Origin: Spirosoma fluviale
Lineage (GTDB): Bacteria > Bacteroidota > Bacteroidia > Cytophagales > Cyclobacteriaceae
Assembly: GCA_945868725.1 (NCBI GenBank)
Contig: CAMBMU010000010.1
Span: 1 to 50,117, forward strand
Length of the DNA stretch: 50,117 bases
Direction: 5' to 3'
Shown: positions 24,986 through 34,359 of the stretch, piece by piece
Numbering within the stretch: position 1 is the first letter of the stretch
How the letters are laid out: every line of letters begins with the position of its first letter
The notes under the pieces: model-generated
The model's database searches: none
What the model was told of the DNA's origin: nothing
What the model saw: the letters and a program-made list of their open reading frames with translations, nothing else
Program-made: the position numbers and the translations under genes

Positions 24986-26248
24986 ATGTTATCAAAACGC
25001 ACGTTAGTAGGGATTCGATTGAGTTTCCAAACACTGGCAATGCTGTTTTTCATGTTGGTAGGAGTTTCAGCCTATGCAGCTGACCCAGCAGTGGCGAATA
25101 CCGATGAGGCAATTGCAGCTGGAAAAACCGTATTCAATGCCAATTGCAAGACTTGCCATAAGCTTGATCAAAAGTACATTGGCCCTGCATTGAGAGGAGC
25201 CACCGACAGAAACAATGCGAAGTGGGTTAAGACTTGGGTTAAAAATTCACAAGCAGTTATTGCTTCGGGAGATGCGTATGCGGTTGCTTTGTACAAAGAG
25301 TACAACAATTCAATAATGCCCTCTTATGCTTTTTTGAGTGATGCTGAATTAGATGGCGTATTGGCCTACATTGAATACGGAGATAAGGCAGATCCTGCCG
25401 CTGCCGCCGCTCCTGGGGCTGCTGCTGGTGATCCAGCTGCTGCTGGATCCGGAATCCCCAACGAATACCTAAGTATAATCGTTGGCGTATTGGTATTTAT
25501 TCTACTTCTCATTTTGATTGTTTTAGGCTTGATTGTCACGGTCTTGACCAAATACATCAATAAGCAAGATCTCCCTGAAGAGGATAAAGAGTTTGTTTCT
25601 CAGAAGACCGATTACTCCAAGATTTTTAAAAGTGACGCAGTCATTATCATAGTGACGGCTTTGGTGGTCGCTTTTGTAGCTAAAACAGCAATTGATGGTT
25701 TATATTCTATAGGAATTCAGCAGGGATATGCTCCCGCACAGCCAATTGCTTTTTCCCATGCACTTCACGCAGGCCAATATGAAATCGCCTGTCAGTATTG
25801 CCATACTGGCGTTGAAATCGGAAAGTCAGCCAATATCCCTTCAGCAAATATTTGTATGAACTGCCATACCCACATTCAAAATGTTGGAGGCAAAGAGGGG
25901 ATCTCTCCTGAGATTCAAAAAATTTACAACGCAGTGGACAACAATCAGCCGATTGAGTGGGTGAGAGTCCACAACCTTCCAGACCTAGCATACTTCAACC
26001 ATGCCCAGCACGTGGCAGTAGGTGGGGTAGAGTGTCAAACTTGTCACGGCCCGATTCAAGAAATGGAAGTTGTTGGGCAGCATAGCACGTTAACCATGGG
26101 CTGGTGTATCGATTGCCACAGGCAAACAGAGATTGCTACCGAAGGCAATGTGTATTACGACAAACTGGTTCAACTTCACTCTACTTCGAAAGATGCATTG
26201 AAAGTGAAGGACATCGGTGGTCTAGAGTGTGCCAAGTGCCACTATTAA
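24986..26248 (+). CDS. actA: Alternative complex III subunit ActA, hexaheme cytochrome c
   Basis: The 420-residue protein has a signal peptide or membrane anchor (residues 8-31, ending AYA), then a mono-heme cytochrome c domain with CKTCH at 54-58. A Pro/Ala-rich linker (about 136-157) and two membrane spans (about 162-188 and 216-236) follow, then a multiheme domain with CQYCH (269), CMNCH (290), CQTCH (350), CIDCH (374) and CAKCH (415). That is six heme-c sites. The C-terminal part matches ActA, the electron-carrying subunit of the quinol:cytochrome c oxidoreductase ACIII; the N-terminal heme domain is an addition relative to the five-heme form. First gene of the cluster, behind a consensus promoter. 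Confidence 0.9.
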   Translation: MLSKRTLVGIRLSFQTLAMLFFMLVGVSAYAADPAVANTDEAIAAGKTVFNANCKTCHKLDQKYIGPALRGATDRNNAKWVKTWVKNSQAVIASGDAYAVALYKEYNNSIMPSYAFLSDAELDGVLAYIEYGDKADPAAAAAPGAAAGDPAAAGSGIPNEYLSIIVGVLVFILLLILIVLGLIVTVLTKYINKQDLPEEDKEFVSQKTDYSKIFKSDAVIIIVTALVVAFVAKTAIDGLYSIGIQQGYAPAQPIAFSHALHAGQYEIACQYCHTGVEIGKSANIPSANICMNCHTHIQNVGGKEGISPEIQKIYNAVDNNQPIEWVRVHNLPDLAYFNHAQHVAVGGVECQTCHGPIQEMEVVGQHSTLTMGWCIDCHRQTEIATEGNVYYDKLVQLHSTSKDALKVKDIGGLECAKCHY

Positions 26249-26285
26249 TTCCTTATCCTTTTGAAAATTCATTCCTAGAAATAAA

Positions 26286-29200
26286 ATGAAGCAAACTAAA
26301 AAAACCTACTGGAAAGGGCTCGAGCAACTTAGCAACGATCCGGAGTTTGTAAAAAATGCTGACCGAGAGTTTGCTGAACTGCCAAGTTCCCTAAACGAAG
26401 ATGGTAGCGCTACCCGAAGAGATTTCCTTAAGTTGATGGGCTTTAGTTTGGCAGCGGCCTCTTTGGCAGCTTGTGAAACTCCAATTCGTAAGGCAATCCC
26501 TTATGTAAATAAGCCGATTGATATCAATCCTTCCATCCCTAACTATTATGCATCTACCTACTCCTCTGGAGGGGATTATGCATCAATTGTGGTGAAAACT
26601 AGAGAAGGTCGCCCTATAAAAATTGAAGGAAACGAGCTTTCCCCAATTACTAAAGGTAAGGTTAACGCCATTGTAGAAGCCTCTGTGCTATCGCTATACG
26701 ATAAGCAGCGGGTTGCAAGTCCAATGCTTGCCGGTGCTGCATCGGATTGGGCGAAGGTGGATGCACATGTAAAATCAAAATTGGCTGCAGCAGGAACGGT
26801 AAAGATTGTGACCAACACCATCCTATCTCCTTCTACTGAAAAAGCTCTTCAAGAATTTAGTGCTGCATTTGGTGAAGCTGAAGTGGTGGTGTATGATTCG
26901 ATTTCAAACTATGGAATCACCAAGGCTTCTGAAGTTTTTTATGGACAGGCCATACTTCCTTCCTACCATTTCGATAAGGCAAAGACCATCGTTTCATTTG
27001 GAGCGGATTTCCTAGGCACTTGGATTTCTCCAATTGAATTTGCAGGTGCCTATGCCAAAACACGTAAAATCAGTAAGGATAAGGCAGAAATGTCTCGTCA
27101 CTTTCAGTTTGAGTCCAACCTGTCTTTGACCGGAGCTAACGCAGATTACCGTACCCCAATCAAAGCTTCTCAATCGGGTCTTGCAGTATTGGCCTTATAC
27201 AATGCCATCGCAGCAAAAGCAGGTGTAGCACCTGTAGCCGGAGCAAAAGTAGAAGTAGCACATTTGGACAAAGCTGCCAAAGAACTATGGGCAACTAAAG
27301 GTGCTTCCCTAGTGGTATCTGGTTCCAACGATCCAAACGTACAGGTAGTCATTCACGCCATCAATGAGTTGTTGGGAAATAACGGAGCTACCGTTGATTT
27401 CTCAACTCCAGTATATTTCAGAAAGGGTAATGATTCCCGCATGAATCAATTTATCACCGAATTGAAAGGTGGTAGTGTTGGAGCGGTGATTTTCTACAAC
27501 TGTAATCCAGTGTATGACCATCCAAGAGGTGCCGATCTTGCTGCTGGTATTGCTAAAGCAAAATTGAGTATTGCTACCAACGGGACCTTCGATGAAACCT
27601 CCTCTTTGGTACAAGTAATTGCTCCTGATCATCATTTCTTGGAATCTTGGAATGATTTCCAACCTAAGAAAGGTCAGTATTCTTTGGCCCAGCCAACCAT
27701 TTCTCCGCTATTCAAAACCCGCCAAGCGCAAGATTCTTTCTTGACTTGGGCTGGTTCTACTGTTTCTTACTACGACTATCTTCAAGCGAATTGGACAAGC
27801 AGCCTTTATGTTACTTTAGGCGCAGGTGCTACTTTTCAAGAGTTCTGGGATAGAGCCTTATTTAATGGAGTAATAAGCGAAGCTAGTGTAACGTCTATTC
27901 TTGCTCCAGTAGGACAGGTAGCTGCGGCTGCTGCAGAAGTGTCAAAGTCTTACGCCGCGGCCAATGCAGGAGCTGAATTGGTTGTGTATTCAAAAATTGG
28001 TATTGGATCAGGTACATTCGCCAACAACCCTTGGCTACAGGAAATGGCTGATCCAATCACGAAAGCTACCTGGGACAATTACCTTACTGTATCCCAGAAG
28101 TGGGCAACAGAAAATGGTGTTTCTATGGTGGAGGAAAATACCAAGAAGGCAAAGCTTACCGTAAACGGCAATTCAATCCTTGTTCCAATTCTAGTTCAGC
28201 CAGGTCAGGCGAATGGTACTTTCGGACTAGCCCTAGGCTATGGACGTACCAAAGCTGGTCGCGTTGCGGATGGAGTAGGGGTAAATGCCTACGACCTTCT
28301 AGACACGAGCAAGGGATTTGTCAACTTCGACTTGACTACTAAGGTTGAGGTGGTTGCTACTGAAGAGGCCTACAAAATTGCTAGAACACAAACGCATCAA
28401 ACCTTCATGGGACGTGAAAACGTCATTCAGGAATCCACGCTTGCGGAGTACAAGAAAGATGCTTCTGCAGGAAGATATCACCCTGAAATCTACAAGGATG
28501 GAGAATTTGTGAAGCCTTCCAAAATTTCACTTTGGAGTGGACACAAGTACAGCCAACACCACTGGGGTCTTGCGATTGACATGAACTCTTGCATCGGTTG
28601 CGGTGCTTGTACCATTGCTTGCCAAGTAGAAAACAACGTTGCTGTAGTTGGAAAGCAAGAAGTACTGAATCGAAGAGAGATGGCTTGGATCAGAATTGAT
28701 CGCTACTACTCTTCCGATGCTCCAGCTGATGATTTGAGTGGAATGGAAATTGCCGCAGAAAACCCTGAGGTTACCTTCCAGCCGATGATGTGTCAGCAGT
28801 GTAACAATGCCCCATGTGAGACCGTGTGTCCAGTAGCTGCTACTACTCACTCCTCTGAAGGGCTCAACCAAATGACTTACAACAGGTGTATCGGTACAAG
28901 ATATTGTGCCAACAATTGTCCGTATAAGGTTCGACGATTCAACTGGTTTAAATACCACGATAACAAGGATTTTGCAGGAGTGAATGTGGCTCAGAATGAC
29001 GATCTAGGTAAGATGGTTCTTAATCCAGATGTAACTGTGCGTGTTCGTGGTGTAATGGAAAAATGCTCCATGTGTGTGCAGCGCATTCAAGCTGGTAAGC
29101 TTACCGCCAAGCGTGAGAAGCGTACTGTGGTAGATGGAGAGATAAATGTAGCTTGTGCAGTGGCCTGTCCAACAGATGCCCTTCAATTTGGTGACATGAA

Positions 29201-29366
29201 TGATCCTTCTAGCAAGATTTCCAAGCTCTTGAAGATTGAGGAATCAGATGCCGCAAGCAAGCAAGTGGGTGAAGAGCGAGCCTACCACGTATTGGAGGAG
29301 ATCAATGTAAGTCCTAATGTTTGGTACTTCACGAAGATCAGAAACAAAGAGAAAAACGAAGCGTAA
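26286..29366 (+). CDS. actB: Alternative complex III subunit ActB, iron-sulfur protein
   Basis: The 1026-residue protein begins with a twin-arginine motif and lipobox: TRRDFLKLM at 43-51 and LAAC ending at Cys63, so it is probably a Tat-exported lipoprotein. Residues about 70-720 resemble the molybdopterin-enzyme fold but act as a scaffold in known ACIII. The C-terminal part carries four ferredoxin-type cysteine groups: CIGCGACTIAC (near 769), CQQCNNAPCETVC, CIGTRYCANNC and CSMC plus CAVACP (near 955-961), consistent with three 4Fe-4S and one 3Fe-4S clusters. It moves electrons from the quinol site toward the hemes of ActA and ActE. Confidence 0.92.
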   Translation: MKQTKKTYWKGLEQLSNDPEFVKNADREFAELPSSLNEDGSATRRDFLKLMGFSLAAASLAACETPIRKAIPYVNKPIDINPSIPNYYASTYSSGGDYASIVVKTREGRPIKIEGNELSPITKGKVNAIVEASVLSLYDKQRVASPMLAGAASDWAKVDAHVKSKLAAAGTVKIVTNTILSPSTEKALQEFSAAFGEAEVVVYDSISNYGITKASEVFYGQAILPSYHFDKAKTIVSFGADFLGTWISPIEFAGAYAKTRKISKDKAEMSRHFQFESNLSLTGANADYRTPIKASQSGLAVLALYNAIAAKAGVAPVAGAKVEVAHLDKAAKELWATKGASLVVSGSNDPNVQVVIHAINELLGNNGATVDFSTPVYFRKGNDSRMNQFITELKGGSVGAVIFYNCNPVYDHPRGADLAAGIAKAKLSIATNGTFDETSSLVQVIAPDHHFLESWNDFQPKKGQYSLAQPTISPLFKTRQAQDSFLTWAGSTVSYYDYLQANWTSSLYVTLGAGATFQEFWDRALFNGVISEASVTSILAPVGQVAAAAAEVSKSYAAANAGAELVVYSKIGIGSGTFANNPWLQEMADPITKATWDNYLTVSQKWATENGVSMVEENTKKAKLTVNGNSILVPILVQPGQANGTFGLALGYGRTKAGRVADGVGVNAYDLLDTSKGFVNFDLTTKVEVVATEEAYKIARTQTHQTFMGRENVIQESTLAEYKKDASAGRYHPEIYKDGEFVKPSKISLWSGHKYSQHHWGLAIDMNSCIGCGACTIACQVENNVAVVGKQEVLNRREMAWIRIDRYYSSDAPADDLSGMEIAAENPEVTFQPMMCQQCNNAPCETVCPVAATTHSSEGLNQMTYNRCIGTRYCANNCPYKVRRFNWFKYHDNKDFAGVNVAQNDDLGKMVLNPDVTVRVRGVMEKCSMCVQRIQAGKLTAKREKRTVVDGEINVACAVACPTDALQFGDMNDPSSKISKLLKIEESDAASKQVGEERAYHVLEEINVSPNVWYFTKIRNKEKNEA

Positions 29367-29384
29367 TTATAATAATAAGAAACT

Positions 29385-30749
29385 ATGCAGGTTACTTCAT
29401 CCGTACGCCAACCCTTAGTTACCGGAGGTAAAACCTACCACGATGTGACACACGATGTATGCCGTCAGGTAGAAGGTAAGCCATCCAAATTGTGGTTTTT
29501 GGCATTCCTTACTGCCTTCGGAGTATTGGCTATAGGATCAACAGCTCTATTGGCAACTCTCTGGGAAGGGATAGGCATGTGGGGTCTTAACAAGACCGTA
29601 GGTTGGGCTTGGGACATCACCAACTTCGTATGGTGGGTTGGTATTGGTCACGCAGGAACGCTTATTTCTGCAGTATTGCTACTATTCAGACAGAAGTGGA
29701 GAACATCCATCAACCGTGCTGCTGAGGCGATGACCATCTTCGCTGTAATTTGTGCCGCGATGTTCCCTATTATTCACATGGGAAGACCTTGGTTGGGAGC
29801 CTATTGGGCACTTCCCCTTCCAAATACCTATGGTTCTTTATGGGTGAATTTTAACTCTCCATTATTGTGGGACGTATTTGCAATTTCTACCTATTTCTCA
29901 GTATCCTTAGTGTTCTGGTATATCGGTTTGATTCCTGATTTTGCTACCATTCGTGATCGTGCTACAGGATTGCGGAAGATAATTTACGGAGCATTGTCTC
30001 TTGGATGGGATGGCGCTGCCAAAACATGGATGCGTTACGAGTCAGTATCGTTGATCTTGGCAGGTCTTGCAACCCCACTCGTACTTTCAGTACACACAAT
30101 CGTATCTTTTGACTTTGCTACCTCGGTTATTCCAGGATGGCACACCACGATTTTCCCTCCTTATTTCGTTGCAGGAGCGATTTTCTCTGGTTTCGCCATG
30201 GTATTGACCTTGATGATCGTTACTAGAAAGGTGTATAAGCTCGAAGATTACATCACTATTGGCCACATTGAGTTGATGAATATTGTGATCATCATCACGG
30301 GTTCAATCGTAGGTATTGCTTACATCACTGAATTTTTCATGGCTTGGTATTCAGGGGTAGAGGCAGAACAATATGCTTTTATCAATAGAGCTACTGGACC
30401 TTACTGGTGGGCGTACTGGTCTATGATGACTTGTAATGTGATTTCCCCTCAACTCTTCTGGATCAAAAAAATCAGAACTTCAATTGTAGCAACTTTTGCC
30501 TTGTCAATTGTAGTGAATATCGGGATGTGGTTTGAACGATTTGTAATTATCGTGACCTCCTTGCACCGAGATTACCTTCCTTCATCTTGGGCTATGTTTT
30601 ACCCAACCTTGGTGGATGTAGGGGTTTACCTATTCACTTTTGGTTTTTTCTTCACGGCATTCTTCTTGTTCGCCAAGTTCTTCCCTGTGATCAACATGGC
30701 GGAGGTTAAGTCTGTATTGAAGTCATCCTCTGAAAAAGCACACAAATAA
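29385..30749 (+). CDS. actC: Alternative complex III subunit ActC, NrfD-like quinol-binding membrane protein
   Basis: The 454-residue polytopic protein has about ten membrane spans, in the NrfD/PsrC fold that binds quinol and holds a proton path. Characteristic segments include [23 protein letters not shown] (given here only by its start, [13 protein letters not shown]), [13 protein letters not shown] and [17 protein letters not shown]. The early cytoplasmic part ([20 protein letters not shown]) is usual for ActC. It is 18 bases after actB and two bases before actD. Confidence 0.92.
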   Translation: MQVTSSVRQPLVTGGKTYHDVTHDVCRQVEGKPSKLWFLAFLTAFGVLAIGSTALLATLWEGIGMWGLNKTVGWAWDITNFVWWVGIGHAGTLISAVLLLFRQKWRTSINRAAEAMTIFAVICAAMFPIIHMGRPWLGAYWALPLPNTYGSLWVNFNSPLLWDVFAISTYFSVSLVFWYIGLIPDFATIRDRATGLRKIIYGALSLGWDGAAKTWMRYESVSLILAGLATPLVLSVHTIVSFDFATSVIPGWHTTIFPPYFVAGAIFSGFAMVLTLMIVTRKVYKLEDYITIGHIELMNIVIIITGSIVGIAYITEFFMAWYSGVEAEQYAFINRATGPYWWAYWSMMTCNVISPQLFWIKKIRTSIVATFALSIVVNIGMWFERFVIIVTSLHRDYLPSSWAMFYPTLVDVGVYLFTFGFFFTAFFLFAKFFPVINMAEVKSVLKSSSEKAHK

Positions 30750-30751
30750 TC

Positions 30752-31282
30752 ATGGAAAGAGATACTCATTTTATTTTAGGAGTCTACGACGATGAGGACG
30801 TATTGCTCCATGCAGTTGAACAGGTTAGAGGGAGTGGGGTTAAGATTCACGAGGTGTATTCTCCTTATCCAGTTCACGGATTGGAGCATGTACTAGGTTA
30901 TAAGCGAAGCAAACTACCGATTGCAGCCTTTCTTTTCGGCATGTTGGGTTTGACGCTTGCCTTGACCATGCAGTTTTACATGATGAAATTTGATTGGCCT
31001 ATGATTATCGGGGGTAAGGATTACGGTGCTTTCCCAGATTTTGTGCCAGTTTCCTTTGAAATGACTGTATTGTTATCCGCTTTCGGTATGGTTGGTGTCT
31101 TCTTGATCACTTCCAACTTGAAGCCTTGGGCACAGCCTCGAATTTTTGATTTGAGAAGTACGGATGACAAGCACATTATGGCCATTGATTTGGCGAATAA
31201 CAGCAGTTTAGATTTGGATAAAATCAAAGAGATATTGACCGAATCTGGTGCCACAGAAGTGAATAAGAAAAGTTTTGAATAG
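30752..31282 (+). CDS. actD: Alternative complex III subunit ActD (DUF3341)
   Basis: A 176-residue protein with a soluble N-terminal domain (FILGVYDDEDVLLHAVEQVR, IHEVYSPYPVHGLE) and two membrane spans near residues 57-78 and 100-122 separated by a periplasmic loop. This matches DUF3341, subunit ActD, a structural part of ACIII without a cofactor. It starts two bases after actC and overlaps the non-used TTG frame start of actE only, not its ATG. Confidence 0.9.
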   Translation: MERDTHFILGVYDDEDVLLHAVEQVRGSGVKIHEVYSPYPVHGLEHVLGYKRSKLPIAAFLFGMLGLTLALTMQFYMMKFDWPMIIGGKDYGAFPDFVPVSFEMTVLLSAFGMVGVFLITSNLKPWAQPRIFDLRSTDDKHIMAIDLANNSSLDLDKIKEILTESGATEVNKKSFE

Positions 31283-31295
31283 AATAAACGTAGCT

Positions 31296-31988
31296 ATGAA
31301 AATTACGAACGCATCACTATTCGCAGGTTCTGTACTAGCCCTCTCCTTGTTGGCTGGATGCAAAGCTGGAGGTGAAAATCCGGGGCTAGAATATGCGCCT
31401 CAGATGTATCACGCTGTTGGTTACGAACCATTGTCTCAAATTAAAGATGAAGCACAAGGTTCTTGGCTTTCCACTCGTGAAGATGGAAAAGGGGAGTTTT
31501 TCAATTCCAACGTGAACAATCCTCATGGAATGAACATGAGAGAGCCCGTTGCAAATACGGTTCCGAGAAACAAGTTAGGCTATCTTCCACATCGACTGCA
31601 ACAATTTGAGCTAGACAAAGCAGCGCTTATTCTTAACCCAGTAACTGCCTCTGAACAGGTACTAAAAGAGGGTGAGAAGTTGTATCTCAGCTATTGTAAC
31701 TCTTGCCACGGTAAGGGGGGTGAAGGAGATGGATTGGCAGGTCAAGTAATCGGCGGTGTCGCCAATCTTACCGGGGGCGCCTACGTGAATCTTCCAGAAG
31801 GCCATATTTTCCATGTAATTACCAAAGGTAAAGGAAGAATGGGAGCACATGGTTCTCAAATCCCAGCTGAAAGTAGATGGAAAATTGTCCACTATGTTAA
31901 ACAAGTTATCCAAGGTCAGGCTGTCGCTGCTGATTCAATTCCTGCAGCAGATTCCACCGCGGTAGTACCAGTAAATCCAGCGAAGTAA
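31296..31988 (+). CDS. actE: Alternative complex III subunit ActE, monoheme cytochrome c lipoprotein
   Basis: The 230-residue protein has a lipoprotein signal peptide (LSLLAGC, Cys22) and one class I cytochrome c domain with CNSCHG near residues 130-135 and a likely Met ligand in GRMGAHG. It is the probable exit heme of ACIII, passing electrons to the oxidase. I place the start at the ATG 31296, 13 bases after actD ends; an earlier TTG at 31275 would disturb the lipoprotein signal. The Ala/Pro/Ser-rich tail (residues 205-230) is disordered. Confidence 0.92.
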   Translation: MKITNASLFAGSVLALSLLAGCKAGGENPGLEYAPQMYHAVGYEPLSQIKDEAQGSWLSTREDGKGEFFNSNVNNPHGMNMREPVANTVPRNKLGYLPHRLQQFELDKAALILNPVTASEQVLKEGEKLYLSYCNSCHGKGGEGDGLAGQVIGGVANLTGGAYVNLPEGHIFHVITKGKGRMGAHGSQIPAESRWKIVHYVKQVIQGQAVAADSIPAADSTAVVPVNPAK

Positions 31989-31990
31989 TC

Positions 31991-33286
31991 ATGGCTCATC
32001 ACGGCGAACATCACTATAATTTGGATCAGCGATTTGATTTCACTGCTTCCATCAAAAAATCAATCTTGACCGTATTGGTCTTTGGTGCAATTTTACTAGG
32101 AATTGGAGTGGTTCTGGCTATTACTGGCGGGAATCATGAAGAAGGGGCTGAAGCTGGAACCCATGCCTTCCACTGGTATGAAAGATTGTATGCGAGCATA
32201 TGGGTAAATAACGTATTCTTTACAGGCATAGCGATTATTGGGGTTTTCTTCTTTGCTATCCAATTTGCTGCTCAAGCAGGCTGGTCCGCACCTATTCTAA
32301 GAGTAATGCTTTCCCTAGGTAGTTGGTTGCCAATTGCCGGTGTATTGATGCTTGCCACTTTCTTTGTGGCCAATCATGATTTATTCCACTGGACGCATTC
32401 CTACCTGTTTGATAAAAACGATCCGCAATACGATAAAATCATTGACGGCAAAGGAGCATTTTTCTTTTGGCCTATGGATAAGGGTACCTTCCCAGTGTTT
32501 TACATCGCCAGAATGGTGATCTTCTTTGGATTTTGGGTGTTTTTCTTCAACAAGTTTAAGCAAATTTCAGCACAAGAAGATCAGTTGGGTGGTTCAAGCC
32601 ACTGGTACAAAATGAGAAGCTGGTCTGCATTCTTCCTCATATTTTTCGCAGTGTCTTCTTCCATTTCCGCTTGGGACTGGGTGATGTCCATTGATACACA
32701 CTGGTTCTCTACTCTATTTGGCTGGTATGTTTTCGCCTCTTGGTTTGTATCTGGTCTTTCTGCCATTACCTTGATTGTACTTTTCTTAAAAGGCAAGGGT
32801 TACCTCGAGATGGTCAATGAAAATCACGTGCATGACTTGGGTAAGTTTGTATTTGGGTTCTCTATTTTCTGGACCTATCTCTGGTTTTCACAGTTTTTGT
32901 TGATCTACTATGCAAACATTCCTGAGGAGACCGTTTATTTCGTGGAGCGTTTGGAAAGTGATATTTATGGACCTTTTGTTTTTGTTAATTTAGGGTTAAA
33001 CTTTTTCCTTCCATTTTTGGTTTTAATGACTAGAGACGCCAAAAGGCACGGTGTTTTCCTTAAATTGGTTTGTACGTTTCTTTTGGTAGGCCATTGGATT
33101 GATTTCACTTTGATGGTTCAGCCAGGCACATTAGGTCACAACGGTGGTATTGGTTTTATGGAATTAGGAATGTTCTTAGTGTATGGATCTTCTGCCATTT
33201 TCGTAGTGCTAGGGGCTTTAGCAAAACGGAATTTAATAGCGAAGAATCACCCATTGCTAGAAGAGAGTTACAATCATCATATTTAA
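31991..33286 (+). CDS. actF: Alternative complex III subunit ActF, second NrfD-like membrane subunit
   Basis: The 431-residue protein has around ten membrane spans and is related to ActC but shorter. Motifs include a His-rich start (MAHHGEHHYNL), WYERLYASIWVNNVFFTGIA, and the histidine-bearing helices DLFHWTHSYLF and LVGHWIDFTLMV. In ACIII of Bacteroidota this is the second quinol-type subunit, thought to hold a proton half-channel. It starts two bases after actE and is followed after 24 bases by the oxidase subunit II gene. Confidence 0.9.
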   Translation: MAHHGEHHYNLDQRFDFTASIKKSILTVLVFGAILLGIGVVLAITGGNHEEGAEAGTHAFHWYERLYASIWVNNVFFTGIAIIGVFFFAIQFAAQAGWSAPILRVMLSLGSWLPIAGVLMLATFFVANHDLFHWTHSYLFDKNDPQYDKIIDGKGAFFFWPMDKGTFPVFYIARMVIFFGFWVFFFNKFKQISAQEDQLGGSSHWYKMRSWSAFFLIFFAVSSSISAWDWVMSIDTHWFSTLFGWYVFASWFVSGLSAITLIVLFLKGKGYLEMVNENHVHDLGKFVFGFSIFWTYLWFSQFLLIYYANIPEETVYFVERLESDIYGPFVFVNLGLNFFLPFLVLMTRDAKRHGVFLKLVCTFLLVGHWIDFTLMVQPGTLGHNGGIGFMELGMFLVYGSSAIFVVLGALAKRNLIAKNHPLLEESYNHHI

Positions 33287-33310
33287 TTATTTATCCAAAA
33301 AAGGTAAGTT

Positions 33311-34348
33311 ATGTACGGGTTTCTTATTGGAGTAGGGGTTCTATTGTTACTATCTGTCATTTGGATGGTATATCGAATACAAACCCTAGTGTCGGTTGTT
33401 AAAGGGTCGGATAAAAAACTTGAAACCACCAGTAACAAGGTAAATGCTTTCTTATTCATCGTTTTTTTGGTGGGTACAGGGGTCTTGATGACTTGGTATT
33501 CTATCAAAGAATTTGATAATTACCAAATGCCGGTGGCTTCTGAGCATGGGGTGATCACGGACGAATTGTTTTGGATTACAATGGCAGTTACTGGGGTAGT
33601 ATTTTTAATCACCCACATATTGTTGTTTGTTTTTCCTTACAAGTATCAATACAAAGAAGGCAGAAAAGCTTCTTTTTATCCTGACAACCATAAGTTGGAA
33701 ATCATATGGACTGCGGTACCGGGTGTGGTATTGGCTGGTTTGGTGATTTCAGGCTGGTTGGCTTGGTCGGATATTACAGCCCCAGCACCTGAAAAAGCGC
33801 ACGTTGTAGAAATCATGGGCTATCAATTTGCTTGGGAGGTCCGTTATCCTGGAAAGGACAATGTCCTAGGTGACTATGATTATCGTTTGATCAACGCATC
33901 TAACTCCCATGGGATTGATTTTACAGATAAGAATGCCACGGACGATTTTCCTTCTCCGAAGGTAGTTATTCCAAAAGGTGAGCCAGTGCTATTTAAGATT
34001 AGAGCACGGGATGTATTGCACTCTGTATTTGCTCCACACATGCGTTTGAAAATGGATGCCGTACCAGGAATGCCTACGCGATTTTGGTTTATTCCAACCA
34101 AGACCACTGCAGAGATGCGGGCTGAATTGAAAGATCCTGAGTTTGAGTATGAAATCGCTTGTACAGAAATCTGTGGGCGTGGACACTTTTCAATGCGAAA
34201 AATAATTGAAGTGGTAGAGCCTGCCGAATACCAGAAGTGGATGGCAGAGCAAAAGTCTTTTGTGCAGCAGAATCCTGCCATCGCACAGGGTCAAAAAGTT
34301 GAAGTGAAAGAAATTGCAGGTATTGAAAAAAGCGAAAGAAATAAATAA
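33311..34348 (+). CDS. coxB: Cytochrome c oxidase subunit II
   Basis: The 345-residue protein carries the binuclear CuA site: an upstream His237 (VLHSVFAPH) and CTEICGRGHFSM with C284, C288, H292 and M295. Four hydrophobic segments are seen (near residues 3-24, 46-66, 81-105 and 135-157); classic subunit II has two, so two N-terminal spans are extra. There is no fused cytochrome c domain, so electrons must come from a separate heme protein, here presumably ACIII. Gene order act then cox suggests a supercomplex. Confidence 0.93.
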   Translation: MYGFLIGVGVLLLLSVIWMVYRIQTLVSVVKGSDKKLETTSNKVNAFLFIVFLVGTGVLMTWYSIKEFDNYQMPVASEHGVITDELFWITMAVTGVVFLITHILLFVFPYKYQYKEGRKASFYPDNHKLEIIWTAVPGVVLAGLVISGWLAWSDITAPAPEKAHVVEIMGYQFAWEVRYPGKDNVLGDYDYRLINASNSHGIDFTDKNATDDFPSPKVVIPKGEPVLFKIRARDVLHSVFAPHMRLKMDAVPGMPTRFWFIPTKTTAEMRAELKDPEFEYEIACTEICGRGHFSMRKIIEVVEPAEYQKWMAEQKSFVQQNPAIAQGQKVEVKEIAGIEKSERNK

Positions 34349-34359
34349 TAGTTAAAGTT

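Noticed and set aside
25388-25455. Ala/Pro/Gly-rich stretch in actA as a frameshift or repeat expansion
   Set aside because: The frame is intact and such linkers are normal between cytochrome domains.
26376-28450. Active molybdopterin site in ActB
   Set aside because: In known ACIII this domain has no molybdenum cofactor, and I see no cysteine or selenocysteine ligand motif for it.
28527-28958. 143-codon open frame antisense to actB
   Set aside because: It is a shadow of the Cys-rich iron-sulfur part of actB, has no promoter, and shows no recognisable protein.
31275-31295. TTG start for actE
   Set aside because: The ATG at 31296 gives a proper lipoprotein signal peptide; the TTG start would overlap the end of actD.
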